A stretch of DNA of 64,000 nucleotides. Source: Pectobacterium peruviense (GTDB lineage Bacteria; Pseudomonadota; Gammaproteobacteria; Enterobacterales; Enterobacteriaceae). The stretch is from positions 29,851 through 93,850 of the forward strand of contig NZ_LXFV01000031.1 in the NCBI RefSeq assembly GCF_002847345.1. Reading direction: 5' to 3'. Below the pieces are notes generated by a model. It saw only the letters and a program-made list of their open reading frames with translations, was not told the origin of the DNA and made no database searches. Below are positions 18,975 to 28,734 of the stretch, piece by piece (position 1 is the first letter of the stretch; each line of letters begins with the position of its first letter). The position numbers and the translations under genes were made by a program.

Positions 18975-19735
18975 GCTTTGCCACTCCAGTGAACAATTCG
19001 TTTTTCTGCGACTAAAAACAGTACGTTAAGCAGATATCCCAGTGCGCCAGTAATCAGGATAGAAGCGTACATATCCCGAATATTGAACACCTGCTGAGCA
19101 TCAATGATGCGGTGCCCCAACCCCGTTTCGGAACCGATAAACATCTCCGCGACAATCACGATCACCAACGCCATCGACACACCGGTACGCAGGCCGACAA
19201 AGGTTTGTGCCAGACTTTCCAGCAGCATGATGTCTTTAAAAATATGCCAGCGGGAGATCCCCATCACCTGTGCCGCCATCAGACGAGTTTTCTTGGCATT
19301 CATCACGCCATAAGCGCTGTTGAACAGAATCACCAGCACGGCTGCAAAAGCTGAAATGGCAATTTTATTCGCGTCAGTTATCCCGAAAATCAGCAAAAAT
19401 AGCGGAATCAACGCTGACGATGGCGTAGAGCGGAAGAAATCGATCAGAAACTCCAGACTGCGGTAAATCTTTTCATTGCTGCCCAGAATAACGCCCAACG
19501 GCACGCCAATCAGTGCAGCAAAACCAAATGCGGCGAGCGTACGGTATAGCGTCGCGCCGATATCCGTACGCATGCTGACATCCGCAAAAGACTGGAACAT
19601 ATAGCTCAACGTATCGACCGGCGAAGGTAATAAAATGGGATTCAACCATTTCGCGCTGACCGCCAATTGCCAGAAGAGAAACAGCAGAATCGGGCCGACA
19701 GCGGGTAGTAATTTAGACGTCCAATGCTCACGCAT
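18971..19735 (-). CDS. ABC importer permease (SsuC/TauC type)
   Basis: Inner-membrane permease of 254 aa with about six membrane segments. The cytoplasmic EAA-like loop reads AAQVMGISRWHIFKDIMLLESLAQTFVGLR, matching the BPD_transp_1 coupling motif, and RSTPSSALIPLFLLIFG is typical of SsuC and TauC permeases. It lies 15 nt after the binding-protein gene and overlaps the ATPase gene by 4 nt. Confidence 0.92.
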   Translation of the reverse strand: MREHWTSKLLPAVGPILLFLFWQLAVSAKWLNPILLPSPVDTLSYMFQSFADVSMRTDIGATLYRTLAAFGFAALIGVPLGVILGSNEKIYRSLEFLIDFFRSTPSSALIPLFLLIFGITDANKIAISAFAAVLVILFNSAYGVMNAKKTRLMAAQVMGISRWHIFKDIMLLESLAQTFVGLRTGVSMALVIVIVAEMFIGSETGLGHRIIDAQQVFNIRDMYASILITGALGYLLNVLFLVAEKRIVHWSGKA

Positions 19736-19750
19736 AATCGCGTACCTCCC

Positions 19751-20770
19751 TTAAGGCTGATAAATCAGGCGGCTAACATCCACCGGCTGCCGGAAGATTT
19801 TTCTTTCGGTGAACACGTCATAAAACTTCTGGAACCACGCCAGATTGTCGCCTTTTAGCTCGTCGTACATGACGAACCCTGGCAAAGGCACCTCTTTACT
19901 CAGCTCGGCTTCAATACTGGTGTAACCGGTAATATTTTCGCGAGCGGCCTCAGGGTTCTGCTGAATAAACTGCACCGATTTGGCATAAGCCTGCGTGAAG
20001 GTCTTCGCCTCAGCAGCACGGCTTTCGATAAAACCGCTATTTAACGCCGCCGCACCGCCAAACCACGGTGCATCTGGGTTACCGAGCACATAGCGTGAGA
20101 TCACTCCCGTCTCCAACGTACGCGACAGCCCTTTCAGCCGCCCGACCGTCCCCGTGGGTTCCAGAGTATAAACACCGTCAATCTGACCAGCGGCCAGCGC
20201 CGCCACATGTTGCCCAACGGGTAATTCCGTCACACGCAGCTCATCCGCCGTAAAACCATTTTTCTCCAGAATGATTTTGGTCATGACCACATTCTGAATA
20301 CCCGGCCCACAGGCGATACGCTTGCCCCTCAGCTCTGCGATACTTTTTACGTCACTGTTTAGCGGCACCAGAAATTCATCCAACACCATCCGATGGTTAG
20401 AAGGGTTTGAGCAAATGATCTTGAACAGGCCGGGGGACGTAATCTCCCCTAATCCCAACGCGCCAGTGGCCGTACCATTGGCGCAACCGTGTATACGCCC
20501 CGTAATCATTCCCTCGACAATCTGTTGTGGGCTGGCGAATTTCACGGCGCGAACATTCAATCCCGCCTCTTTGAAAAAGCCGCGTTCAACGCCCACATAT
20601 AAAGGCAAGCCGCCAACAATCGGCCAGTAACCAATGCGGATCTCCTCACCTTCTGCGGCTAAAGCGATGCCCGGCAGCAAGCTGCTTAGCGTCAACGCCC
20701 CTGCGCTAACCGCTGACCACTTCATTAACTGCCTGCGTTTACGATCGATCTTGTCATTGTTATTTTTCAT
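19751..20770 (-). CDS. ABC importer substrate-binding protein (NMT1/SsuA type), Tat-like signal
   Basis: Periplasmic binding protein of 339 aa. The signal region KIDRKRRQLMKWSAVSAGA resembles a twin-arginine signal followed by a hydrophobic stretch and an ALAAEGEE cleavage site. The mature part opens with EIRIGYWPIVGGLPLYVG, typical of NMT1/SsuA proteins. Ligands in the family include sulfonates, nitrate and pyrimidine or thiamine precursors, and the sequence alone does not decide. I chose ATG 20770; a start 5 codons upstream is also open. An 18-bp palindrome 85 nt upstream may be its operator. Confidence 0.9.
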   Translation of the reverse strand: MKNNNDKIDRKRRQLMKWSAVSAGALTLSSLLPGIALAAEGEEIRIGYWPIVGGLPLYVGVERGFFKEAGLNVRAVKFASPQQIVEGMITGRIHGCANGTATGALGLGEITSPGLFKIICSNPSNHRMVLDEFLVPLNSDVKSIAELRGKRIACGPGIQNVVMTKIILEKNGFTADELRVTELPVGQHVAALAAGQIDGVYTLEPTGTVGRLKGLSRTLETGVISRYVLGNPDAPWFGGAAALNSGFIESRAAEAKTFTQAYAKSVQFIQQNPEAARENITGYTSIEAELSKEVPLPGFVMYDELKGDNLAWFQKFYDVFTERKIFRQPVDVSRLIYQP

Positions 20771-21128
20771 TGTGTTCCCCTTCAACGGTGAGCTAACAAC
20801 AGCTGATCATCACCAGCCTGAAAAAACCGATCAGGTCGATTGCCTGAGTCGCTCCATCTTGTACACAAGATGGTATATAAGACTAAGCACAGGCCGTGCC
20901 ATGATTCCCGACACCGTGAAAACGCCGTAAACACGAGCTTCTGACAGGCACACGCGCACCAAAAAAAGGCAAAACGTTACAAAAATGCATTACGAATGAT
21001 GCAGAGGATGGCGGGAGAAGGTCAGAGAGAAACGAGGCAATATTGATCGGCGAACTGAGTTCATGGAGGAGAGTGACGACAACCGAATACGAATGAATTG
21101 ATTGTCGTCGGCACAGCTTTATATCGGC
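20771..21128. other. Intergenic region between the importer operon and the HAD gene
   Basis: About 360 nt that presumably hold the importer promoter on the minus strand. The one clear structure is the palindrome at 20855-20872. No gene is supported. Confidence 0.4.
20855..20872. promoter_or_regulatory. 18-bp palindrome, candidate operator of the ABC importer operon
   Basis: CATCTTGT-AC-ACAAGATG: 8-nt perfect arms around a 2-nt centre, 85 nt upstream of the binding-protein start. The TTGT..ACAA core resembles operators of FadR-type GntR regulators. No such regulator gene is adjacent. Confidence 0.5.
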
Positions 21129-21824
21129 TTAAGACTTGGCGCTGAGCTGCGTGAATACATCCGATAGCGTTGCTGCCTCGTAGGTTGGTGCGATATCTGA
21201 ATCGTTGGCGGCTCCGTTCGCATTGAACCAACAGCTGTCTATGCCGTACAGATTCGCTCCCAGGATATCGGCATCAAGCCTGTCTCCCACGATGATCGCC
21301 TTGGTTTTCTCAAACGTGCTGAACTTGCTGGCCGAGAACTCAAAGAAACGCGCGTCCGGCTTCGCGAATCCGCAAGACTCAGAGGTGGCAACAAACGTGA
21401 GCCAATCTGCCAATCCCGAGTTCGCTACTCGCTTCGCCTGCACATACTCAATGCCGTTGGTAATAATGCCAACCTCACCGATCTCGGCAAGCGCTTCGCA
21501 TATCTGAACAGCGCCATCCACCAGCACCACGGTTTCAGGCAAGCATTCCAAATAGAGGCTGCTCGCTTTATTGGGGTCGATATCAATGCCATGAAGGGAG
21601 AACGTGCGGCGGAATCGCTCTACTTTCAGCAGATCTTTGGTGATTCCCCCCTTCTCAAACTCGCTCCATAGCTGGGAATTCTCGCGCTGGTAGTCTGCAA
21701 ACAGGGTCGTATTTTCAATATCGATGCCAAGGCTTGTCAGCGTGCGCACAAACGAAAGACGCTCAGAGGCTTTGAAGTCCAACAGCGTGTCATCAAGGTC
21801 AAACAGGAAGTGGCGATATTTCAT
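21129..21824 (-). CDS. HAD-superfamily phosphatase (YjjG/YfnB-like)
   Basis: Cytoplasmic phosphohydrolase of 231 aa. HAD motif I is FDLDDTLLD with nucleophile Asp9 and general acid Asp11, motif II is IITNG, and motifs III and IV are visible in CGFAKPDARFFE and VGDRLDADILGA. The closest family I recall is YjjG, a 5'-nucleotidase acting on noncanonical pyrimidine nucleotides, but divergence leaves the substrate open. Its start overlaps the end of the MFS gene upstream by 4 nt (21821-21824), so the two are co-translated. Confidence 0.85.
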   Translation of the reverse strand: MKYRHFLFDLDDTLLDFKASERLSFVRTLTSLGIDIENTTLFADYQRENSQLWSEFEKGGITKDLLKVERFRRTFSLHGIDIDPNKASSLYLECLPETVVLVDGAVQICEALAEIGEVGIITNGIEYVQAKRVANSGLADWLTFVATSESCGFAKPDARFFEFSASKFSTFEKTKAIIVGDRLDADILGANLYGIDSCWFNANGAANDSDIAPTYEAATLSDVFTQLSAKS

Positions 21825-23053
21825 AAATGCTCGTTACTCGAAATCAAGGAATCGCTTTTGGTGGAGACTGACTGCGCGGGCTTAGCAGCCGTCAGCGCGC
21901 GGTTAACGCCCAGAATTACAACGATGAGCGACAGCGTCAATAGCCCGATCATCACCCACGGAAATGCGCCCGGCCCTGCGCTGCTAAGGAGCAATCCGCC
22001 GATGACGCCTCCAGCAGCAACAGCGGTGTTCCATGATGTAGTAGACATCGACTGTGCGACGTCCACGGCATCAGACGAGAGATGAGTCATTGCCGTTTGC
22101 GTGACGACAGAAAATCCCCCGAAAGACATTCCCCACATAAAGACGGCCAGAACCAAAATGATCGGTACATCGGACCAAAGGCCCAGAAGTAGCGTTGCCG
22201 CGGCGAATAACAGCACTTCAGCAGGACCGAGACGCTTGAGGTTCCCATCAACGATGATGCCAGACAGCACCAGGCCAAAAACCGCACCGGCCCCGAAAAT
22301 GAACAGTACTCCGTTGAGCCAGTCGCCCATGGCAGAAGCCACGAGGAAAGGTTCGATGTAAATATAGAGAATATTGTGCGTGACGATATAAGTGAGGATC
22401 AATGCAAGCGTCGCCCCGACGCCACGCTTGGAGGCAACCTGAGGCAGCGATAGCCGCTGATCAGCCGATTCACCCGGAAAATCAGGAGCAAAAATCGCGA
22501 TCCAGACGACGAGGAGCACCGCGATAACCGACACTAATCCAAATGCGCCCTGCCAGCCGATCGCTGATCCGAGCAAGCCGCCAATCGGTACGCCGAGAAC
22601 CAACGCAGCCGTAGAACCCGCACCAACAATAGCGATGGCACGCCCAAGTAACCAACGAGGAACCATACGGGATGCGTATCCGGCAAGCATCGACCAGACT
22701 ACGCCGCCAAACAGGCCAGCAACAAAACGGGCGGCCAGTGATAAAACGTAGTTGTCCGAAAATGCGGTCACCGCATTAACGACGGCAAATCCGCTAATCG
22801 CTATAAGCAACAGAGGTTTGCGTCGCATTCCTCGCGTCAGCGCCGTAGCGGGAATCGCGGATAAAAGCGCCCCCAGAGCAAACGCAGTGATGAACTGACC
22901 GGCCAAACTTTCGGAAACGTCCAGACCCGTAGCGATCGAACTGAGGAGCCCTGCTGGCATGATCTCAGTCAGTAAGGTCAGAAACGCGGCTGTCGCAAGA
23001 GCGAGGAGCTTTAACACGGGGAGAGACGGGGATGGGATTCGATTTGCACTCAA
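21821..23053 (-). CDS. MFS transporter, DHA1 drug/arabinose-efflux type
   Basis: Twelve-helix transporter of 410 aa. TEIMPAGLLSSIATGLDVSESLAGQ near the N-terminus is the motif of the AraJ/NepI/Bcr-like DHA1 group. GVPIGGLLGSAIGWQGAFGLVS is the antiporter motif C region. It likely exports drugs, nucleosides or sugars by proton antiport. It is the first gene of a two-gene unit with the HAD phosphatase, which hints at handling of a nucleotide or nucleoside analogue (inference). Confidence 0.88.
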   Translation of the reverse strand: MSANRIPSPSLPVLKLLALATAAFLTLLTEIMPAGLLSSIATGLDVSESLAGQFITAFALGALLSAIPATALTRGMRRKPLLLIAISGFAVVNAVTAFSDNYVLSLAARFVAGLFGGVVWSMLAGYASRMVPRWLLGRAIAIVGAGSTAALVLGVPIGGLLGSAIGWQGAFGLVSVIAVLLVVWIAIFAPDFPGESADQRLSLPQVASKRGVGATLALILTYIVTHNILYIYIEPFLVASAMGDWLNGVLFIFGAGAVFGLVLSGIIVDGNLKRLGPAEVLLFAAATLLLGLWSDVPIILVLAVFMWGMSFGGFSVVTQTAMTHLSSDAVDVAQSMSTTSWNTAVAAGGVIGGLLLSSAGPGAFPWVMIGLLTLSLIVVILGVNRALTAAKPAQSVSTKSDSLISSNEHL

Positions 23054-23219
23054 AATGATTATTCACCTGTAACACTGACCTGTCGTGGCACACTAATTTT
23101 CAGCCACCTGAATAGAGATGATACCATCACATCCGTATACAAACAGGTAACATGATGATTCCTGAAGGTCATCATGCTGCGGATACGCATTCAGAGGCAC
23201 AATACGTGGTTGGTCAACA

Positions 23220-23819
23220 ATGTTAAAAATATCTTTCTTTACTCTATTTGCGATGTATTTAAAAGAATCGACCATTCGGGATCCCACTATATTGGGGCTT
23301 AAGGATTTTTCGCCGATAGAACTGATTTCTCAAGGGTATGAGTTAGTCGGCGAACCGGCTGATTTTCATTTTTATGAGAAGGATTATGTTGTTGGTCACC
23401 ATAATAAAAAACTGAATATTGTTTTTAAACACTACTTTTACCTCGATGAAAATGCAGGAAACGGTCTCTCAGTCGGAAGAGGCGCGAGCCTGATTTCCCT
23501 TTTGCAAGGCTATAAGGCCTTTTGTTTGGCGGATGGATCCATTGAGCCGATTTTTTATTTTTCGGATGATAAGAAAGACGGAGCCGTTATATTAGGGCAC
23601 TCGGTCGTCGTTCGCTTCAGCCAATCGAGTAAAAGAGGACAATATTCTGTTGTCACTATTGAAAGTGATTTTAGTGAGTCGGCACAGTTTCAGATGACCT
23701 CAACCAATGCGGTTAAAAAAACCATGCACGCCTATGACGCGACATTACCGCTCTCAAAATCAAAGCGTAGGAAGAAATCCAGTGCATTTTGCAGGCTGGC
23801 TAAATTTCTGTCAGTTTGA
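23220..23819 (+). CDS. Hypothetical protein, 199 aa
   Basis: Unrecognised. The composition is AT-richer than its neighbours. Residues 1-12 are hydrophobic but too short for a secure signal. If translation starts at the internal ATG at 23253 the protein begins MYLKESTIRDPTILGLKDF. The body is mixed alpha/beta with a basic tail (LSKSKRRKKSSAFCRLAKF). No convincing ribosome site favours either start. Divergent from the MFS gene. Confidence 0.5.
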   Translation: MLKISFFTLFAMYLKESTIRDPTILGLKDFSPIELISQGYELVGEPADFHFYEKDYVVGHHNKKLNIVFKHYFYLDENAGNGLSVGRGASLISLLQGYKAFCLADGSIEPIFYFSDDKKDGAVILGHSVVVRFSQSSKRGQYSVVTIESDFSESAQFQMTSTNAVKKTMHAYDATLPLSKSKRRKKSSAFCRLAKFLSV

Positions 23820-23863
23820 GCGTTTTTTGTGATTGCAGGCAGCCAGAAGCAGAATATTTTTCT

Positions 23864-24115
23864 TTAGCCCTCGGTTTTCCCACACAGTTCTTCAGACAGC
23901 CATTGAATGTAATCCACCAACGCCGCTTCATTTCTCTGGCAGTACGTCCATTTCTGGTAGCGTTTTACCGTAATGAAACCCGCTTGTCGTAACAGATCGA
24001 CATGTCGGCTGGCAGTAGGCTGGGCGATATGCAACGCATCGGCAATCAGCGTAATACACACACCAAATTCCTGCGGATCGGCTGACGTCTGCCCACTAAA
24101 ATGTTGTTGCAGCAT
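23864..24115 (-). CDS. ArsR-like winged-helix regulator, possibly 5'-truncated
   Basis: The 83-aa product holds a helix-turn-helix reading ITLIADALHIAQPTASRHVDLLRQAGFITVKRYQKWTYCQRNE, clearly of the ArsR/SmtB type. Family members usually have another 15-25 residues ahead of this helix (the DPTRLRIL segment); here that part is missing or replaced by LQQHFSGQTSADPQEFG. No ribosome site is evident before ATG 24115. The frame stays open upstream through a perfect inverted repeat (24130-24163) until a TAA, without a standard start. It may be a remnant or use an unusual start. Confidence 0.6.
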   Translation of the reverse strand: MLQQHFSGQTSADPQEFGVCITLIADALHIAQPTASRHVDLLRQAGFITVKRYQKWTYCQRNEAALVDYIQWLSEELCGKTEG

Positions 24116-24129
24116 GGGCGTGTGAATAG

Positions 24130-24163
24130 CCGTAAATTGCAGGGTATCGCCTGCAATTTACGG
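24130..24163. repeat. Perfect 14-nt inverted repeat just upstream of the ArsR-like gene
   Basis: Arms CCGTAAATTGCAGG and CCTGCAATTTACGG around a 6-nt loop, between the stop of the 181-aa gene (24181) and the ArsR-like start (24115), both on the minus strand. It could be a terminator of the upstream gene or an ArsR-type operator. No T-run follows on either strand. Confidence 0.6.
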
Positions 24164-24180
24164 TAGAAAATAAAGAGTTA

Positions 24181-24726
24181 TTATTTCTTCATCTCAATGC
24201 TTTTCATTTCATCTTTACTTAACCCATGCATTGAGCTGCTAATAACACAATTGTAAGTTTCACCTTTATTAATAACCATGAAAGTACTTACTGGGTTTTT
24301 CATTTTTTTATCAAGAGAGAAAAGGATATTGGCATCAGGTAAAACACTGGGGCTAAATGCACCAAATGAATAGCTATCAGATAGACCCAAGGCTGATAAA
24401 TCCGCCGTTAATTCCATTGGCTGTGTACTGTGAGGTGAAGGGAACATAGACTTCGCTGACATCATCATTGATTGGGTATTAATGTTATATTCTGTTGTCA
24501 CTTTCATGCCCACATATTTTGATTCAGGCATATTTAGCTGTTTCTCACACATTGCATCATGCTGCGGGCTAGGCGTTCCATTTTGCAGGACGGCATGAAC
24601 ATGTTTTAATTCAAGTTGTTCTTTTCCGGTATGTGCTTTTGCCATGTCATCAGCCTGAGCAAATCCACTCATCACCAAAGCCGCCGTTGCTACAACGTGT
24701 AAAATAGAACGATTCATTGCATTCAT
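24181..24726 (-). CDS. Secreted/periplasmic protein of unknown function, 181 aa
   Basis: The signal peptide is plain (MNRSILHVVATAALVMSGFAQA, cleaved before DDMAKAH). The mature domain contains two cysteines, one in HDAMCEKQLNMPESKY and one in GETYNCVISSSMHGL, likely a disulfide. The layout (short tag, Cys, then beta-rich body) is reminiscent of DUF3617-type periplasmic proteins, a weak comparison. GAGG lies 9 nt before ATG 24726, so I keep the longer start; ATG 24717 is the alternative. Followed by the inverted repeat and the ArsR-like gene. Confidence 0.65.
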   Translation of the reverse strand: MNAMNRSILHVVATAALVMSGFAQADDMAKAHTGKEQLELKHVHAVLQNGTPSPQHDAMCEKQLNMPESKYVGMKVTTEYNINTQSMMMSAKSMFPSPHSTQPMELTADLSALGLSDSYSFGAFSPSVLPDANILFSLDKKMKNPVSTFMVINKGETYNCVISSSMHGLSKDEMKSIEMKK

Positions 24727-25261
24727 TTTTTCTATCCTCTTTTATCTACAGGGAAACCATATGATCCATGATAACAATCTGTTAGTTATTAAATAAATCC
24801 GTTAGTTATTAAATAACTGGAATGCCTCATGAAATTTAAATGATATTTCCCAGAGAAAATAGAATAGAAAAAACAAAAAAAGATAATAACAACCAGCTTG
24901 TTTTTGAATGATGTGTTTTTACAAATGCATTCTGGTTATAAACATAGTCAAATTTCAATATTACGTCAAAATCAAATCGACGCAAAAATAAAATAAAAAC
25001 AAATATCAGAATAAATATAACCAAGCTAAGCATTTGATGAAATTATTTATCTATAATATCAACGTTCAAGGCGCAACTCGAATGTACAGCCAAGAATGCT
25101 CATCGGGTAGAAGATTGGGGATACCACAAGACCGGTATGCGACGTAGCGTACGATCGGTATCTATTTCTGTACAACGGAAGATGCACAACGGAAAAAAGT
25201 TGAATAAGCTTTATCGCAGTAAGGAAAGTAGTGATGTAATCAAAAAGAGAGACTAAAAGAT
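24727..25261. other. AT-rich gap before the tRNA-Gly pair
   Basis: About 530 nt. The left part (24760-25030) is very AT-rich and contains one possible small membrane ORF, listed separately. The right part (25060-25260) shows nothing I can name. Confidence 0.4.
24836..25033 (-). CDS. Possible small membrane protein, 65 aa (doubtful)
   Basis: Two hydrophobic helices (LVIFILIFVFILFL and LLLSFFVFSILFSL) flank a polar loop, as in small two-helix membrane proteins. There is no good ribosome site, and AT-rich DNA produces such frames by chance. Listed only as a possibility. Confidence 0.2.
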   Translation of the reverse strand: MLSLVIFILIFVFILFLRRFDFDVILKFDYVYNQNAFVKTHHSKTSWLLLSFFVFSILFSLGNII

Positions 25262-25337
<76 letters not shown>

Positions 25338-25413
25338 ATATCGGACAGACAGTAACAGGCGTTACGTCTTATTACTGCACACGGCTTGTATGGTGACAAA
25401 CAGTGAGAAAACT

Positions 25414-25489
<76 letters not shown>

Positions 25490-25683
25490 TCGGGAAATCT
25501 ACATACGATGTTGAAGTTCTTTAATTGAAATTCTTCATCGGTATGGGGTGCGCATTATACGAGAAATCCGTTTAACCGCAAGCCCCCGAAAATGAAAAAT
25601 TGTCTGACTGCTGATAAAACCGACATCATGGCGTAAATAGCAGCAAAATCGCGGCACATCACGCCCTACCCGTCTTGCTTAAT

Positions 25684-26226
25684 CTACAGCCGCAGAAAAT
25701 TCTCACGGTAATAGGCCAGTTCCGCCAGTGATTCACGAATATCGTCCATCGCCTGATGTGTGCCTTGCTTCTTAAAGCCCGCCATGATTTCCGGCTTCCA
25801 GCGTCGCGCCAGCTCTTTGAGCGTGCTGACATCCAGATAGCGGTAATGGAAGTAGGCTTCCAGCTCTGGCATATAGCGGAACAGGAAACGGCGATCCTGA
25901 CCGATGCTGTTGCCGCAGATCGGCGATTTACCCGCCGGTACCCATTTTTGTAGAAACGCCAGCGTTTCCAGCTCGGCGGCGCGTTCATCCGCGGTGCTGG
26001 CTTTGACGCGATCCGTCAAGCCGCTGGCACCGTGCGTGCGCACATTCCAGTCATCCATCAGCGCCAGTTGGCTGTCCGACTGATGCACCGCCAATACCGG
26101 TCCTTCGGCCAACACGTTCAGATTTGCATCCGTAACCAAGGTTGCGATCTCAATGATGCGATCGTGATCCGGGTTCAGGCCGGTCATCTCAAGATCGATC
26201 CAGATCAGGTTATTTTCATCTACCAT
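25684..26226 (-). CDS. orn: Oligoribonuclease
   Basis: DEDDh 3'-5' exoribonuclease of 180 aa that degrades 2-5 nt RNA fragments and pGpG in the cytoplasm; essential in E. coli. [25 protein letters not shown] is split over the first exonuclease motif with Asp11 and Glu13. [12 protein letters not shown] carries motif II, and [20 protein letters not shown] the third motif with catalytic His and Asp. The length matches E. coli Orn (181 aa). Divergent from rsgA with an ERIC element in between, as in the conserved orn/rsgA arrangement. Confidence 0.97.
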   Translation of the reverse strand: MVDENNLIWIDLEMTGLNPDHDRIIEIATLVTDANLNVLAEGPVLAVHQSDSQLALMDDWNVRTHGASGLTDRVKASTADERAAELETLAFLQKWVPAGKSPICGNSIGQDRRFLFRYMPELEAYFHYRYLDVSTLKELARRWKPEIMAGFKKQGTHQAMDDIRESLAELAYYRENFLRL

Positions 26227-26341
26227 CGTGGGAGTTCCTGTTGCATTGTGCCTTGTCGTCGATACAAGGATACCAGTATCAATCTCAATGCTGATACCGA
26301 CAAGGTGGTATCAGTTAATTAAAATCAAATAGGGTGTATTA

Positions 26342-26467
<126 letters not shown>

Positions 26468-26533
26468 GTCTGTTAAAACGCGGCGGGCGATAACGCACTG
26501 CCGCGAACGATAAATCGTCTTAAGTGAGGCTCA

Positions 26534-27583
26534 GTGAGCAAAAAGAAACTGTCGAAAGGTCAGCAGCGTCGGGTTAGCGCCAACCACCAGCGTCGCCTGA
26601 AAAAAACGGAAAGCAAAGTTGAATGGGAAGATAGCCAACTGGGCGATGCGCAGGAAGGCATTATCATCAGCCGATTCGGCATGCATGCCGATGTAGAAGC
26701 CACCGATGGCGTGGTACACCGCTGCAACATTCGTCGGACCATTTCATCGTTGGTAACGGGCGACCGCGTCGTCTGGCGTCCCGGCCATGAATCGCTCGCA
26801 GGCATCAGCGGGATCGTGGAAGCCGTTCACCCTCGTCATTCCGTACTGACACGCCCTGACTATTACGATGGCATTAAACCGATCGCCGCCAATATCGATC
26901 AGATCGTGATCGTTTCAGCGATCTTGCCAGAACTGTCGCTGAACATTATCGATCGCTATCTGGTCGCCTGCGAAACGCTGGAGGTCGAACCGCTGATCGT
27001 GCTGAACAAAATTGACTTGCTGGATGACAAATCCCGCCAGTTAGTTGATAAATCGATGGATATTTATCGCGCGCTCAAGTATCGCGTGTTGATGGTTTCC
27101 AGCCATACCCAACAAGGTATTTCCGAACTGGAGCAGGCGCTCACCGACCGAATCAGTATTTTCGCCGGACAATCAGGCGTAGGGAAATCCAGCCTGCTTA
27201 ATGCGCTGCTCGCACTGGGTGAAGAACGCATTCTGGTCAATGAGGTTTCTGATAACTCAGGGTTGGGGCAACACACCACCACCGCCTCTCGGCTTTATCA
27301 CTTCCCGCACGGCGGCGACGTGATCGACTCACCGGGCGTGCGCGAATTTGGTCTGTGGCATCTGGAACCTGAACAAGTTACCAGTGGTTTCATTGAGTTA
27401 CGTGAATACATCGGCTCATGTAAGTTCCGCGATTGTAAACATGAAAACGATCCGGGCTGTGCGATTAATGCCGCACGTGAGCGCGGAGATATTGCTAAAG
27501 AGCGCTTTGATAACTATCACCGGATTCTGGAAAGCATGGCGCAAGTAAAAACGCGTAAAGGCTTTTCGGATACAGATAACTGA
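26534..27583 (+). CDS. rsgA: Ribosome small-subunit-dependent GTPase A
   Basis: Circularly permuted GTPase of 349 aa that assists late 30S maturation. The N-terminal OB fold is preceded by the basic [22 protein letters not shown] tail. G4 (VLNKIDLL) comes first, then G1 (GQSGVGKSS) and G3 (DSPG). The C-terminal zinc motif uses [14 protein letters not shown]. The start is GTG 26534, as in E. coli. It is followed 143 nt later by psd on the same strand. Confidence 0.97.
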   Translation: MSKKKLSKGQQRRVSANHQRRLKKTESKVEWEDSQLGDAQEGIIISRFGMHADVEATDGVVHRCNIRRTISSLVTGDRVVWRPGHESLAGISGIVEAVHPRHSVLTRPDYYDGIKPIAANIDQIVIVSAILPELSLNIIDRYLVACETLEVEPLIVLNKIDLLDDKSRQLVDKSMDIYRALKYRVLMVSSHTQQGISELEQALTDRISIFAGQSGVGKSSLLNALLALGEERILVNEVSDNSGLGQHTTTASRLYHFPHGGDVIDSPGVREFGLWHLEPEQVTSGFIELREYIGSCKFRDCKHENDPGCAINAARERGDIAKERFDNYHRILESMAQVKTRKGFSDTDN

Positions 27584-27726
27584 CATTTATCATGACCATC
27601 GTTACAATGCGCCCCCTTTGAGGGTAAGTGAATCCGCTTACTCTCTTTCTGGGTTACCGCTGGCGGCGTCAGCGTGTTCCCCAGACAGCTTGTTTTATGG
27701 CGCACTATTAACCCAAGAGGCTCACT

Positions 27727-28680
27727 GTGCTGGATAATCTCAAAATCAAATTACAGTATTGGCTTCCCAAGATCTGGCTGACCCGCTTAGCGGGCTGGGG
27801 AGCAAATAAGCGTGCGGGAAAACTCACCAAACTGGTGATCGATCTGTTTGTCCGTCAATACCACGTCAACATGCAGGAAGCACAGCAACCGGATACTGCA
27901 TCCTACCGCACGTTTAACGAATTTTTCGTTCGCCCGCTGCGTCCTGGTATTCGCCCTGTCGATCCGCATGCGCATCGTCTGGTGCAGCCCGCAGACGGCG
28001 TACTGTCACAGTTTGGTCCGATTACCGACGGCAAGCTGATTCAGGCGAAAAATCACGACTACACGCTGGAAGCGCTGCTGGCTGGCAACTATGTGATGGC
28101 CGATCTGTTCCGCGACGGCCTGTTTGCCACCATTTATCTTTCACCGCGTGATTATCACCGCCTCCACATGCCGTGTGACGGTGTGCTGCGTGAAATGATT
28201 TATGTCCCGGGCGACCTGTTCTCCGTCAACCTGCTGACGGCAGATAATGTGCCGAATCTGTTTGCTCGTAACGAACGTGTCATTTGCCTGTTTGATACTG
28301 AGTTTGGTCCGTTGGCACAGATTCTGGTCGGTGCGACCATTGTCGGCAGTATCGAAACCGTGTGGGCAGGCGTGGTAACGCCACCGCGCGAAGGCATCAT
28401 CAAGCGTTGGACTTACCCGCAGGCGGGCGAAGAAGGCGCAGTCGTGTTGGCGAAAGGCGAGGAAATGGGTCGCTTCAAGCTGGGCTCAACCGTGATTAAC
28501 CTGTTTACCGCAGGCGACCTTCAGTTTGCCGCACATCTTAATACCATGAGTGTGACCCGTATGGGTGAACCGTTTGCCGAAGTCCGTCAGGATGAGCAAA
28601 CGCCCGTTGTCTTCCCGGAAGGAACCGAGCTGGAAGAAAACGGCACCGTGCAGACAGGCCACAAGCCCGACGCACCGTAA
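27727..28680 (+). CDS. psd: Phosphatidylserine decarboxylase proenzyme
   Basis: Inner-membrane pyruvoyl enzyme of 317 aa making phosphatidylethanolamine. The self-cleavage motif is LGST, with the serine at residue 254, the same number as in E. coli; cleavage gives beta and alpha chains. Catalytic His motifs are in [11 protein letters not shown]. The start codon is GTG 27727. Followed 54 nt later by mscM, the conserved psd-mscM pair. Confidence 0.97.
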   Translation: MLDNLKIKLQYWLPKIWLTRLAGWGANKRAGKLTKLVIDLFVRQYHVNMQEAQQPDTASYRTFNEFFVRPLRPGIRPVDPHAHRLVQPADGVLSQFGPITDGKLIQAKNHDYTLEALLAGNYVMADLFRDGLFATIYLSPRDYHRLHMPCDGVLREMIYVPGDLFSVNLLTADNVPNLFARNERVICLFDTEFGPLAQILVGATIVGSIETVWAGVVTPPREGIIKRWTYPQAGEEGAVVLAKGEEMGRFKLGSTVINLFTAGDLQFAAHLNTMSVTRMGEPFAEVRQDEQTPVVFPEGTELEENGTVQTGHKPDAP

Positions 28681-28734
28681 ATAACGTCCGACTTTAGTCG
28701 CTTGTAAAAGTGTTGTTTGTAAAAGGTAGCTAAC

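Noticed and set aside
23093..23287. 64-aa open frame on the minus strand
   Set aside because: It overlaps the start of the 199-aa gene and lies in the MFS promoter region; nothing supports it.
7416..25261. Prophage or integrative element between tRNA-Gly copies
   Set aside because: No integrase, phage structural gene, or tRNA-end direct repeat beyond the tRNA genes themselves.
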